From contig BQIW01000034.1 in the NCBI GenBank assembly GCA_021604105.1, positions 1-42,589 of the forward strand: 42,589 nt of DNA, given 5' to 3'. Positions 16,628 through 25,074 of this stretch are shown here, piece by piece. A model generated the notes under the pieces. That model had not been told where the DNA came from. It worked only from the letters and a program-made list of their open reading frames with translations, and did not search any database. Made by a program: the position numbers and the translations under genes. The DNA comes from Nitrospirales bacterium (GTDB taxonomy: Bacteria; Nitrospirota; Nitrospiria; Nitrospirales; UBA8639). Each line of letters begins with the position of its first letter. The first letter of the stretch is position 1.

Positions 16628-17281
16628 CTAAAACAAAAAACCAATGCCCCCCAAAAAATATTCACTCCTGAAATTCAAGGAAAGTTCCTTCCAATGATAA
16701 TTCGCAGAGAAGTACTTGTATTCCCCAAATACAAACCACCTTTCAGTAATGACTAGTTGGATGCCTCCCAAAAACTGATATCCAGGAGCTGTTCCTGTTT
16801 CAAAACTTTTATCTTTTCTGCCAGGAATATCGGCATTCCTCAGTATTCCATTTGAAAGCCCGCCTCCTACGCCCGCATACGGTCTGAATATAGCCCCTGG
16901 ATACCGCGCTATAAGATTGATCATCGATTGGTGGGTGATAAGACTGCTATCACCTTTTGTCGCGCCCGGACCATTCCCTATGGGAAAACGGATTGAATTG
17001 TTATTTCCAAATGATTCCAATTCCAGGCCAAAATATCCACTGGTAAAATGAGGGAATAACCCTACCTTAAATCCCAAACCAGGACCTCCACTCACCTTCT
17101 CGCCTGAAACTACTCTCCCTTTAAAGGAAACTCCCTTATTTAAGGGTTGTGAGCCCATACCATAGCCTGCCAGATAAAACTCAATGTCATCCAAAGCCTC
17201 CAAGCGACAGGGAAGTGAAGTGGCCACAACCCAGGTAAGGAGCATCACAAATTTTATGAAAACATACAATTCTCTCTTCAT
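16628..17281 (-). CDS. Outer-membrane beta-barrel protein
   Basis: A 217-residue exported protein. A signal peptide covers about 1-28. The mature chain alternates hydrophobic and polar residues with aromatic girdles (FYLAGYGMGSQPL, GYFGLELESFG, FRPYAGVGGGLSNG, RWFVFGEYKYFSANYHW) and ends in GGIGFLF. The C-terminal Phe is the typical insertion signal for outer-membrane barrels. The length suits an eight-stranded OmpA/OmpX-like barrel. Function is unknown. It is convergent with the DUF4105 gene. Confidence 0.85.
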   Translation of the reverse strand: MKRELYVFIKFVMLLTWVVATSLPCRLEALDDIEFYLAGYGMGSQPLNKGVSFKGRVVSGEKVSGGPGLGFKVGLFPHFTSGYFGLELESFGNNNSIRFPIGNGPGATKGDSSLITHQSMINLIARYPGAIFRPYAGVGGGLSNGILRNADIPGRKDKSFETGTAPGYQFLGGIQLVITERWFVFGEYKYFSANYHWKELSLNFRSEYFLGGIGFLF

Positions 17282-17365
17282 GGAAGTCCTAAATCAGAAA
17301 CTATTTAGAGCGCCGAAAATTATATTCCAGGTGCTCTTGCTTCCAATGTCAAGAAAATTTTCTAG

Positions 17366-17824
17366 GCACTGAACCTCGCCACTTGTGTTTCCAGCCTTTT
17401 GGCCATCAAAATCGTCGGACAAAATGAACATCTCCCAAACACCTGGTTGGAGGAAAATGTGTTTGGGACCATGGCGCAGGCAACGCTCAGCATTGCCAAA
17501 GACTACGACATAGAGCCTGAATGCCTGGAGGGTGTCGGGTGTACATCCAATTTATGTATTCGGTCAATCCGAAGGTTTCGCCTTGGCAAATGGTGCGCAA
17601 CTTCAAGTGTATCGGGGACCAAGTTGTGTTTCGAGGAGAACTGGCTCTCAAAAAATGTTTTGGAGCGGGATTTTTTAGCCCTATGGCTATTAGGTGTAGT
17701 CAGGGGGAAGAGAACTGGCAGGTTGTCCAACAGTTCTTCAAGAGCAAGGCAGACCGAGAGAGAAACTTCGTCAGTTAGATCTTTTCTAATGTCCTGTGTT
17801 TTGGTCACGGGAATCTTAAATTAA
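17366..17824 (+). pseudogene. Possible decayed gene remnant, unidentified
   Basis: All three plus-strand frames carry short protein-like runs that hand over to one another. One frame reads NTWLEENVFGTMAQATLSIA early on, another reads GQSEGFALANGAQLQVYRGP in the middle, and the third reads GDQVVFRGELALKKCFGAGF and then VVQQFFKSKADRERNF. No intact start, ribosome-binding site or continuous domain is visible. I interpret this cautiously as a frameshifted remnant. The family is not recognised, and chance is a real alternative. Confidence 0.25.
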
Positions 17825-17859
17825 AAAAGGCCTTTCCCGTTGGACTGGGAATAGCCTTT
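17821..17859 (-). terminator. Hairpin with A-run, probable minus-strand terminator
   Basis: AAAGGC (17826-17831) pairs with GCCTTT (17854-17859), and TTCCC (17834-17838) pairs with GGGAA (17847-17851), with a small internal loop. On the minus strand the stem is followed by TTTTTTAA. It may act as a second stop after the TRL-like gene or serve both directions. Confidence 0.5.
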
Positions 17860-17960
17860 CTGGCAAAGGAAACCTGTATTTCATAATTTGAGGGACTGGC
17901 CTATGCGGTAACAATTACAATCACAATTTGAGGGCCAAGGGTTTGGCATACTTTTCCACG

Positions 17961-18004
17961 AAAAAAAACGGGGATTGTCCTAAAGTACTTTTAGGACAAT
18001 CCCC
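17961..18004 (-). terminator. Strong intrinsic terminator of the TRL-like gene
   Basis: A perfect 15-bp stem GGGGATTGTCCTAAA / TTTAGGACAATCCCC (17970-17984 and 17990-18004) with a 5-nt loop. On the minus strand it is followed by an eight-T run (plus-strand A8 at 17961-17968). It sits 26 bp after the stop of the minus-strand gene. Confidence 0.88.
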
Positions 18005-18029
18005 CCAACGAATTAAATTTACTAACCGA

Positions 18030-18347
18030 TTACGAACCATGCACGATAGTACACCACTCACCCCAGATTCCAAGGATATTTTTTGCGGAATGATCAACGT
18101 AGGTAATCTGAGTTATTCCGCCATTGGCCATAGCCTTTTCCTGACTAGCATCACCTGTCGCAACCATTGCAAGAATTGATGTGGCACAGGCTGTTCCAGT
18201 TTTAGTCCCAGCAGGACCATCAGTAGCTTGGTTGCCGAATTTGGCTTCCGTATAAGCCCATCCTGCAACGGGTGAGGCTACCCCCATACATCCGGTCAAA
18301 TTGAGTAAACAAAATCCTAAGAAACCAGCCATTAGCAAATTTTTCAT
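18030..18347 (-). CDS. TRL-like family lipoprotein
   Basis: A 105-residue protein matching the TRL (tRNA-associated locus) protein family. The N-terminal signal ends with the lipobox LTGC, with C20 lipidated. The mature part holds GTACATSILAMVATGDAS and NGGITQITYVDH, the family hallmarks. Its function is unknown; related proteins sit near tRNA loci in some genomes, but no tRNA is adjacent here. GGGAGG lies 7 bp upstream of the ATG on the reverse strand, and a strong terminator follows. Monocistronic. Confidence 0.88.
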   Translation of the reverse strand: MKNLLMAGFLGFCLLNLTGCMGVASPVAGWAYTEAKFGNQATDGPAGTKTGTACATSILAMVATGDASQEKAMANGGITQITYVDHSAKNILGIWGEWCTIVHGS

Positions 18348-18677
18348 TGCCTACCTCCCATTAAAGTTATTGGATTGTAAACTTTATCCCAGTTAATTGT
18401 TTTTATTTAAGTAGCGTATTCCCATATTAAAGTCAAGGAAGAACCCATACATACCAAGATGCAATTACACATTGATATTTACAAATCATCATGGCTCGTG
18501 GAGGCATTGACACGCTAAAATTCTCCACCTTGCAGAAGTGCCTTGTATGGAGCGCTACTCATCTTTTACGACGAAAATACCCCCTTTCCACAGACCCCAC
18601 TTTTTTGTTTAGATGTAAGAGGTAACCAGAACTAGAGCATCCGGTTTTGTATGACCAAATTTCATATGAGCATGTAA
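18348..18677. other. Divergent intergenic region
   Basis: 330 bp, AT-rich, between the TRL-like gene and the HTH-metallohydrolase gene. A TTGACT on the minus strand lacks a good -10 at the right distance. No gene or clear site is supported. Confidence 0.4.
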
Positions 18678-19529
18678 ATGAGTTTAGAAGACGAATTTTG
18701 CGATATTATTAAAAAGGCTCGCTTTGGACAAGGGCTGGGAATTGAGTCCCTGGCGGGATTGGCAAAAATGGAGCAGGCCGACGTGGAACACCTTGAGAAA
18801 GGCCATCGGCCTCCGACCAAAGGTGAAATTCAAGGAATTAGCCAGGCCTTACACCTGCGTCCTGGGCCCCTGGTAAACCTGGCTTTGGACGGATGGTTAC
18901 CGCAGCCTCAACCGGAGTGGACGACTGAACACGGTCTTGTTCAGACCATTAAGGGCGACATTGGCGGATATGAAGTGAAAGGCTATCTGTTAACTGATCC
19001 AGCCACCAAACAGGCCCTCATGATTGATACAGGGTACAATGCCAAACAGATGCTTGCGAGCCTTTCCCAGCGTGAATTGACCTTGATCGGCGTTTGCCTC
19101 ACCCACGGTCATACGGATCATGCGGGAGGGTTGGAAGAGATTCTGGCTCAATGGTCCGTGCCGGTCTACCTGGGTAATGGAGATTTCGACCTGCTCCCAT
19201 GGAGACCACCTGACGCCTCCATAAAAATACCAGCCGACCATCAAATGATTGCCCTGGGAGAGTTAACAATTGAATGTTTGGCTACCCCGGGCCATACCCC
19301 TGGAGGATTTTGCTATCTGTTAGCCTTCAAAGGCCAAAACCTGTGTTTTGTGGGAGATACGCTCTTTTCCGGTTCGGTGGGGCGCTCCAACCCTTTTTCG
19401 CTGTATCCACAGCATTTGCAATCCGTTCGCCATACCCTGTTACACTTACCAAAAGACACCGCCTTGTTTCCTGGCCATGGCCCTCCCACAACAGTGACTG
19501 AGGAACAAGCCCACAATCCATTTGCCTAA
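18678..19529 (+). CDS. HTH domain fused to metallo-beta-lactamase-fold hydrolase
   Basis: A 283-residue two-part protein. Residues about 1-70 look like an XRE-type helix-turn-helix (ARFGQGLGIESLAGLAKM then HLEKGHRPPTKGEIQGISQA). Residues about 85-283 are a glyoxalase-II-like metallo-beta-lactamase domain with all metal ligands: THGHTDHAGG (H143, H145, D147, H148), H206 in PGHTPGG, D227 in FVGDTLF and H267 in FPGHGPP. The substrate could be a thioester or similar. The HTH suggests DNA or protein binding coupled to hydrolysis, which is inference. The ATG at 18678 lacks a strong ribosome-binding site. The site-2 protease gene follows after 50 bp. Confidence 0.88.
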   Translation: MSLEDEFCDIIKKARFGQGLGIESLAGLAKMEQADVEHLEKGHRPPTKGEIQGISQALHLRPGPLVNLALDGWLPQPQPEWTTEHGLVQTIKGDIGGYEVKGYLLTDPATKQALMIDTGYNAKQMLASLSQRELTLIGVCLTHGHTDHAGGLEEILAQWSVPVYLGNGDFDLLPWRPPDASIKIPADHQMIALGELTIECLATPGHTPGGFCYLLAFKGQNLCFVGDTLFSGSVGRSNPFSLYPQHLQSVRHTLLHLPKDTALFPGHGPPTTVTEEQAHNPFA

Positions 19530-19579
19530 TATTGCATGTCAGACCAATTACTGGCTTGGCATTTAATAAGGACCTTTTA

Positions 19580-20710
19580 ATGGATCAAGAAGCGCCTCCA
19601 CCTTTAACTCCTTCTGAGAAAAAACCAACTCCCCCACCTTCTCTGTTGAATCCTATTGCCCCCACAGATCCACCGCCTGAGACTGACCCAACCACTCTTC
19701 CGCCACTAAATATGCCGGTCACCAAAGACGACATACTTCGAGAACACACAACCAGAACAACCTCACGCGGAATAGATTCCTGGCAATCACTTCATCCTGA
19801 ACTAATCGAAACTGGGGATGAGGTGGACGAAAATCCTCCTCCAACTCCCAGCGCCTTTTCTCGATGGGGACTTCCTCTTTTGCTCTTTGGGTTCACCGTA
19901 TTCACCACACTCTGGGCAGGGGCATTTCAAGTGAATACGAAACCCGCCAATGGGGCCTGGGATTTTTTAATGCGCTATCCTGGGTCGTTAGTCAATGGGA
20001 TTCCCTTTGCCGCAACCCTTTTAGGGATCCTCGTCACCCATGAATTCGGGCATTACCTCCTCTCCCGCATTCATCGTGTGCCTGCGTCCTTACCGCTGTT
20101 CATCCCTGGTCCTCCACACTTCATCGGTACTTTTGGGGCCGTGATTCGCATGCGATCGGCCATTATGAATCGGCGGGCGCTTTTTGATATTGGCGTTGCG
20201 GGTCCCATTGCCGGTTTTATCGCAGCAGTTGTGGCTATTATTATCGGACTCTCCTTTTCCCATATCGTCCCACGATCACAAACATATGGCTTACAGCTGG
20301 GCGAACCACTCCTCCTGCAATGGTTTGGCTGGCTCATGTTTGGTCCGATTCCACCTACGCACGATATTGTACTCCATCCCATTGCCTTCGCCGCGTGGTT
20401 CGGATTTTTCGTCACCGCAATCAATTTACTGCCTTTGGGTCAATTGGACGGAGGCCATGTGGCATTTGCGGTGTTAGGCCGTCGGCAACGCTCTCTGGCC
20501 TTGGGCACGATTCCCATCCTAATTTATTTGGGCCTCACGGGTTGGCCTGGATGGATTCTCTGGGTCGGCCTGGCGAGCCTTGTCGGCATAGCCCACCCCC
20601 CAGTCATTGACCCTGACACCGTTTTGGGCAAACACCGCCGATGGGTCGCTTGGGCGGCCTTGGCTATTTTCATTGTGACTTTCGCCCCGGTGCCGTTTTC
20701 TGTTGGCTGA
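19580..20710 (+). CDS. Site-2 protease family membrane metalloprotease (M50)
   Basis: A 376-residue intramembrane zinc protease homologue. Residues 1-92 are a cytoplasmic Pro/Thr-rich, probably disordered arm. Membrane helices follow from about 97, with the catalytic HEFGH motif at 154-158 and the second zinc motif LLPLGQLDGGH at 283-293 (D290). The GPPHFIGTFGAVIRMRS segment is typical of the plant EGY1/cyanobacterial-like S2P branch. Substrate unknown. The start at ATG 19580 is supported by AAGGA 7 bp upstream; an in-frame TTG at 19532 lacks one. It may share a transcript with the upstream metallohydrolase. Confidence 0.9.
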   Translation: MDQEAPPPLTPSEKKPTPPPSLLNPIAPTDPPPETDPTTLPPLNMPVTKDDILREHTTRTTSRGIDSWQSLHPELIETGDEVDENPPPTPSAFSRWGLPLLLFGFTVFTTLWAGAFQVNTKPANGAWDFLMRYPGSLVNGIPFAATLLGILVTHEFGHYLLSRIHRVPASLPLFIPGPPHFIGTFGAVIRMRSAIMNRRALFDIGVAGPIAGFIAAVVAIIIGLSFSHIVPRSQTYGLQLGEPLLLQWFGWLMFGPIPPTHDIVLHPIAFAAWFGFFVTAINLLPLGQLDGGHVAFAVLGRRQRSLALGTIPILIYLGLTGWPGWILWVGLASLVGIAHPPVIDPDTVLGKHRRWVAWAALAIFIVTFAPVPFSVG

Positions 20711-20824
20711 CAGACATGTTAGCCTTGCCTATGCCCTGGTTGTTCACGGAATATCACCCATCTTCTCCACCACCGTTTCCGTGCTGGAATTCTCAGCCCA
20801 CCCACGAAAAGGAATCGTGATCTC

Positions 20825-22228
20825 ATGAATGATTATCAATCCCAATTACGCACCTACATCCAAGAGCACCGTGACAGCTTTGAAGACCTCTTGGGTCAAA
20901 TGGTGGAGGTGCCATCTGTGAGTTCAGACCCTGAGCATGCTCCCGATATGCACAGGATGGCACAGTTAGCCGTTCAGTACCTGGAGCAATTTGGAGCCAA
21001 GGCCTCTATCGTGAACACCAGTGGTTATCCCAGCGTGTCCGGAGAATGGATGGCCGGGCACCACTATCCCAGCCTGACCATTTACAATCATCTAGACGTC
21101 CAGCCGGCTCAGGAACCTGAATGGCGTCAACCGCCCTTTGCCTTTTATAAAGATGGTGATCGTTACTGTGGACGTGGAGCGACAGATGATAAAGGCCCGG
21201 CGTTAACCGCCCTCTTTGCTGCCAGATTTGCAAGAGAAGCCGGAATTCCCCTGAACATCCGAGTCCTCTGGGAATTGGAAGAAGAAATTGCCAGCCCGAA
21301 TTTTTCCGAGGTCCTTCAGAACCGCAAAGCGGTCCCTGTGTCCGATTCGGTACTGGTATCGGATACGATTTGGGTAGCGAAAGACCGCCCGGCTCTCTCC
21401 TGTGGGCTTCGCGGATTGTTAGTCGCCAAGTTGGTGCTTCGTACAGGAGAAACGGATATTCATTCCGGCCTCACGGGCGGCGGGGCGCGCAATCCCTTGG
21501 CCGAATTATGTGACGCCGCCTATTCCTGCTTGGACGCAAAAACCGGGCGCGTGAAAATACCAGGGTTCTACGATGATGTTGTCCCTCCCACCCGCACCGA
21601 ACTGAAAAACTTTCTGGCATCAGGATTTCAGGTTCGGCTTTTTAAAGAAGCCTATCAACTGCGATCGCTGCGAACCTCCGATCCTCAGGATTTACTCAAA
21701 CGAATCTGGGCCTCTCCCACCTTTGAAGTTCATGGGTTAACAGGTGGCCATATGGGTCCAGGCGTCAAAACCGTTGTGCCGGCCTGGGGTGAACTCAAAG
21801 TGAGTATGCGATTAGTTCCCAACCAACATCCCTCAAAAATTTTCCGACTCCTGAAAAAACACATCCGTGCTCGCAATCCCGATATTGAGGTGATTAATGA
21901 TGGAGAACTGGAACCCTATCGTGGAATTTCCGATGGCCCTTATGCGGAGGCATTACAAGATTCGGTAGCCCAGGCCTTTGGACGCCGTCCGGTGTTTGTA
22001 CGGGAAGGTGGATCTATTGGGGCTATTGCGGTGTTACAACGTGCCTGGAAGGTCCCGATTCTGTTTCTGGGTCTCAGTCTGCCTGAACATGGGTATCATG
22101 CACCAAATGAATTTTTCGATTGGAGGCAAGCTTCAGGGGGGATACAAGCCTTTGTCCACTACTTCGATCACTTGGGTCGCATGCGATTAGAAAAACCCCC
22201 AACCCGATCCAAATTACTAACAAGCTAA
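20825..22228 (+). CDS. M20 family metallopeptidase (dipeptidase)
   Basis: A 467-residue di-zinc M20 peptidase, a cytosolic enzyme that cleaves dipeptides or acyl-amino acids. The metal and catalytic residues are visible: NHLDVQP (H89, catalytic D91), GRGATDDKGP (bridging Asp121), the ELEEEIAS Glu pair near 152-153, VSDTIW in the next block, and the C-terminal EHGYHAPNE His. A lid/dimerisation domain with IHSGLTGGGARNP and VHGLTGGHMGPG lies between. Length matches the family. A Shine-Dalgarno AAAGGAA lies about 11 bp upstream. The exact substrate is not predictable. Confidence 0.92.
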   Translation: MNDYQSQLRTYIQEHRDSFEDLLGQMVEVPSVSSDPEHAPDMHRMAQLAVQYLEQFGAKASIVNTSGYPSVSGEWMAGHHYPSLTIYNHLDVQPAQEPEWRQPPFAFYKDGDRYCGRGATDDKGPALTALFAARFAREAGIPLNIRVLWELEEEIASPNFSEVLQNRKAVPVSDSVLVSDTIWVAKDRPALSCGLRGLLVAKLVLRTGETDIHSGLTGGGARNPLAELCDAAYSCLDAKTGRVKIPGFYDDVVPPTRTELKNFLASGFQVRLFKEAYQLRSLRTSDPQDLLKRIWASPTFEVHGLTGGHMGPGVKTVVPAWGELKVSMRLVPNQHPSKIFRLLKKHIRARNPDIEVINDGELEPYRGISDGPYAEALQDSVAQAFGRRPVFVREGGSIGAIAVLQRAWKVPILFLGLSLPEHGYHAPNEFFDWRQASGGIQAFVHYFDHLGRMRLEKPPTRSKLLTS

Positions 22229-22267
22229 AGTTCAGAATTATAAACCTGAGCTGAATGAAACTCCCCC

Positions 22268-22666
22268 TCAGCAAGCTAGGGGAAATCCAGCGTCGTTTTT
22301 ATGAAGGTCTTGAAAACGGAGGAGGGTTCGGATAAAGCGAGAATATTCCTCCATTTCCCTGCCCACAATTGTGGCCGCCAACCAATCATGGACTTCCGGG
22401 AAATTTCCCCACCTAGCTGCCGACACTAAATTTCACGGGCGAGGAGCCCATAGGGCTGCCCGTAGACCATCCCCTCGTCCCTCTGCCCTATGGCATTCCA
22501 GACAAGAAATGCGATAGCGGTCTCTCCCCAGCTCCCCTCCTGGTTGGACGCCAACAGTCCCTAACTTAAAGGATACGCCAAAACCGTAGATGATCAGGTC
22601 GTTCATGAGAATCAGAACACCTATCCAAACCTGACGATCAAACTTCAAATGTACTGTGTTCTCCAA
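22268..22666 (-). pseudogene. Cytochrome c remnant interrupted by an in-frame stop
   Basis: The minus strand opens with a hydrophobic anchor (VWIGVLILMNDLIIYGFG), then QPGGELGRDRYRISCLECH, a CxxCH heme-binding site, then RAEGRGDG, which fits a class I cytochrome c. The frame stops at TGA (22430-22432). Beyond it the same frame continues for 54 codons to a second TGA at 22268 and includes EMEEYSRFIRTLLR, like the C-terminal helix of cytochrome c. The Met ligand region is not clear. I infer a disabled membrane-anchored cytochrome c. It lies between the M20 peptidase and der, with no other gene in the 22229-22722 gap. Confidence 0.55.
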
Positions 22667-22722
22667 AAATTCGCCCCTCAGGCAATGTTTTGGACAAGAT
22701 TCCTAGGCAGCTGAAAAACACT

Positions 22723-24141
22723 TTACTGACTGCGCAACAATATCCGGAGCGGAATTCCCTCAAAACCATATTCCGTCCTGATGGAGTTTTCTAGATAACG
22801 GAGGTAGGACGCTGGGACTTTTGGTGCGGATTTGACAAATAGCGCAAAGGTAGGCGGTTTGGTCGCCACCTGTGTGATAAATACGGATTTTTTCGGATTC
22901 CCTCTGACCAACGTCATGGGATTTTTTTCCAGGAGTTCCTGAACAAAAAGATTCAGCTTACGGGTTTGAATGCGTTTGGAAAAATCGGCCACAACCTGAT
23001 CAATTTTAGGAAAAATCCGCGTGAGCGTTTCCGGTTGAATTGCGGCACCAAAGACAACCGGCACATAGGTAAAAAAGGGAAATCGCCGGGCTAATTCAAG
23101 ATTGTAGGCGGGATACGCCTCACGATCCCATTCCCGCATGTCCCATTTATTCACAAGAATGATACAACCTCGCCCTTGCTTACTGATTAAGCCAGCAATT
23201 TTCGTATCTTGTTCTGTGACTCCTTCTACCCCATCCAAAACCAGCACGGCAACATCGGATCGTCCCAACGCTCGAACGGCTCGCACAACACTATAGCCTT
23301 CAATCCCCCGCTCGATCCGCCCCCTTCGCCGGAGACCTGCCGTATCTGTAAAGATATACCGTCGCCCATGAAGACTGACCATTGAATCAATCGGATCGCG
23401 GGTCGTTCCTGGAATATCACTGACAATGAGTCGTTGTTCACCGAGGATGGCATTAACCAACGTCGATTTCCCCACATTGGGTCGGCCAACTACCGCGATT
23501 CTTGGGGTCTCTTGTTGGACCTCATCCTCCGTAGCATGAGGAAGATAGGGCAAAAGGGCTTCCAGTAGTTCATCCACCCCTAAGCCTCCCTCAGCCGAAA
23601 TAGGAAAAATCGTCTTTATCCCTAATTTGTAGAAATCGGCCAAAAGCGGTTCAGCCTGAGGAGTATCAATCTTGTTGATCGCCAGAAAAACCGGCTTTGT
23701 CACCGGTCGCAACAGCTTAACGAGATCGGCATCCAACGGAGACAACCCCACCCGGCCATCCATGACAGCAATGATGAGATCCGCTTCTTCAATAGCCGCT
23801 TGGGTTTGAAATTTGATCTGCTCCACAATGACATCGTCAGTGGTCAGATCCAGTCCACCGGTGTCGACCAACGTGAATATCCGATTCTGATAATCGCACT
23901 CTGCGGTGTTTCTATCCCGAGTGACTCCGGAAATATCATCGACAATTGCCGAACGATGGCCGACAATCCGATTGAACAGAGTTGATTTTCCTACATTTGG
24001 TCGTCCCACAAGGGCCACCAATGGTCTATGTGGGGAAGGTTCCAAGGGAACTTCGACAGGTAAATCTGACGAACACAATGACGATTCAAGTGTTTTTTTA
24101 ATGCGGGAGCGAGGTGAGCGGGAACGGGAAGATCGAGTCAT
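22723..24141 (-). CDS. der: Ribosome biogenesis GTPase Der (EngA)
   Basis: Der has two tandem GTPase domains and a KH-like C-terminal domain and is needed for 50S ribosome assembly. The first P-loop is GRPNVGKS at 47-54, with DTGG and NKID (156-159). The second is GRPNVGKS at 219-226, with DTAG and NKWD. The C-terminal KH part contains NPKKSVFITQVATKPP and IRTEYGFEGIPLRILLR. It has 472 residues. The first 40 are an extra Arg/Ser-rich arm not typical of short Der proteins, and no downstream start fits better. Single gene on the minus strand. Confidence 0.96.
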   Translation of the reverse strand: MTRSSRSRSPRSRIKKTLESSLCSSDLPVEVPLEPSPHRPLVALVGRPNVGKSTLFNRIVGHRSAIVDDISGVTRDRNTAECDYQNRIFTLVDTGGLDLTTDDVIVEQIKFQTQAAIEEADLIIAVMDGRVGLSPLDADLVKLLRPVTKPVFLAINKIDTPQAEPLLADFYKLGIKTIFPISAEGGLGVDELLEALLPYLPHATEDEVQQETPRIAVVGRPNVGKSTLVNAILGEQRLIVSDIPGTTRDPIDSMVSLHGRRYIFTDTAGLRRRGRIERGIEGYSVVRAVRALGRSDVAVLVLDGVEGVTEQDTKIAGLISKQGRGCIILVNKWDMREWDREAYPAYNLELARRFPFFTYVPVVFGAAIQPETLTRIFPKIDQVVADFSKRIQTRKLNLFVQELLEKNPMTLVRGNPKKSVFITQVATKPPTFALFVKSAPKVPASYLRYLENSIRTEYGFEGIPLRILLRSQ

Positions 24142-24329
24142 TGGACAGCAAATAAGGACTTAGGTTGATCAAACTTGTAGGAAAAATTGGTTTTTTAGAC
24201 GTCTGGTCGCCTACCAGACCAACAAGAGGATTAATCGAAAAGCCCGACAAGTGATAGCCTGGATAAAGCCCCTCAGTCAACTATCTGATGATAAAGCTTT
24301 GACCCAGAATTTACCTCAACCCAAAGGTA
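24142..24329. repeat. Spacer with a perfect 7-bp hairpin upstream of der
   Basis: GTCTGGT (24201-24207) and ACCAGAC (24213-24219) pair across a 5-nt loop, about 60 bp upstream of der on the minus strand. It is not a terminator by T-run. It could lie in the der leader, and no other feature is seen here. Confidence 0.35.
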
Positions 24330-24488
24330 ATGTATCAAGGAACATCTTTCCTGCAGTTCGATTGGTTTATGAGAAATGAATCCTGGCGAATTTTTCAGCA
24401 ATCGAATAGCAACTATGACGGGTATGCCAAAACGTTAGGCATTTTTCGTGTTCCACGACCCATTCCCCCTGGTGACTTTAATTTTTGA
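24330..24488 (+). CDS. Possible small protein of 52 residues
   Basis: An open frame from ATG 24330 to TGA 24486. AAAGG stands just upstream of the ATG with a very short spacer. The translation is rich in aromatic residues and Asn/Gln (FLQFDWFMRNESWRIFQQ, then YDGYAKTLGIFRVPRP). No homologue family is recognised. It could be chance: it lies in a 400-bp spacer on the strand opposite to both neighbours. Confidence 0.3.
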   Translation: MYQGTSFLQFDWFMRNESWRIFQQSNSNYDGYAKTLGIFRVPRPIPPGDFNF

Positions 24489-24546
24489 AAGATCTCAGAT
24501 ATTGAGGTAGAGGAAAAGGCTGGGCCAATCAGTTAAAAACAGGGAG

Positions 24547-25074
24547 TTACACATGGAGATGTTTCATCGCTGCTGCACAAAGAATGATAAATACCCCCAT
24601 CCATAATGCTACACGCTGAAATGGAACCGGCTCTATGGCCATTTCTTCAAGTTCCTCGCTTGTTTCACCACCTGTAGGCTCATTTTTAAATATGATGGTG
24701 TATAGGAAGATGGTCAGAATTCCTAACACCAAGGCCAATTTAATAAAAAAAACTGTGAGGTATTTAGCATGATGAGCGACGTTTTCCCCAGACTGCATGA
24801 CCATCCCCTCACTTACATAATGGAGATTGGCTCCTCCAGTGAAAAGTATGACCACCAAAAGAATCCCGACCACCCGTTTATATTGCTGATAGAATGCTTC
24901 AGATATTGGTCGGATAAATTGTTTCGGGACAGCAGTCTTGAGACTGGGTGTCACGGCCATAACAAGAAAAGCCAGCCCCCCAATCCACACGACGGCAGAC
25001 AGAAGATGCAACCAATGCACCAGGATAGGAATTATCTGATTAAGATCGGTGAGAACTCCAAGGAGGGATTCCAT
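24547..25074 (-). CDS. CopD-like four-helix membrane protein
   Basis: A 175-residue inner-membrane protein with helices at about 15-40, 66-86, 105-130 and 153-170. HWLHLLSAVVWIGG (20-33) resembles the first helix of CopD and HemJ-type proteins, with H20 and H23 as possible metal or heme ligands. A polar loop with HYVSEG and HHAKYL lies between helices. The start ATG overlaps the stop of the upstream radical SAM gene (TAATG, shared base 25074), so translation is coupled. Copper transport, a heme-binding role and a HemJ-like protoporphyrinogen oxidase role are all possible. The radical SAM neighbour favours a tetrapyrrole link, as inference only. Confidence 0.82.
   Translation of the reverse strand: MESLLGVLTDLNQIIPILVHWLHLLSAVVWIGGLAFLVMAVTPSLKTAVPKQFIRPISEAFYQQYKRVVGILLVVILFTGGANLHYVSEGMVMQSGENVAHHAKYLTVFFIKLALVLGILTIFLYTIIFKNEPTGGETSEELEEMAIEPVPFQRVALWMGVFIILCAAAMKHLHV

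Noticed and set aside
19532..19579. Longer start of the site-2 protease gene at a TTG
   Set aside because: No ribosome-binding site; the ATG at 19580 has AAGGA at good spacing.
22430..22432. TGA read as selenocysteine in the cytochrome-like frame
   Set aside because: No SECIS-like hairpin was recognised, and cytochrome c families do not use selenocysteine at this position. A nonsense change is simpler.
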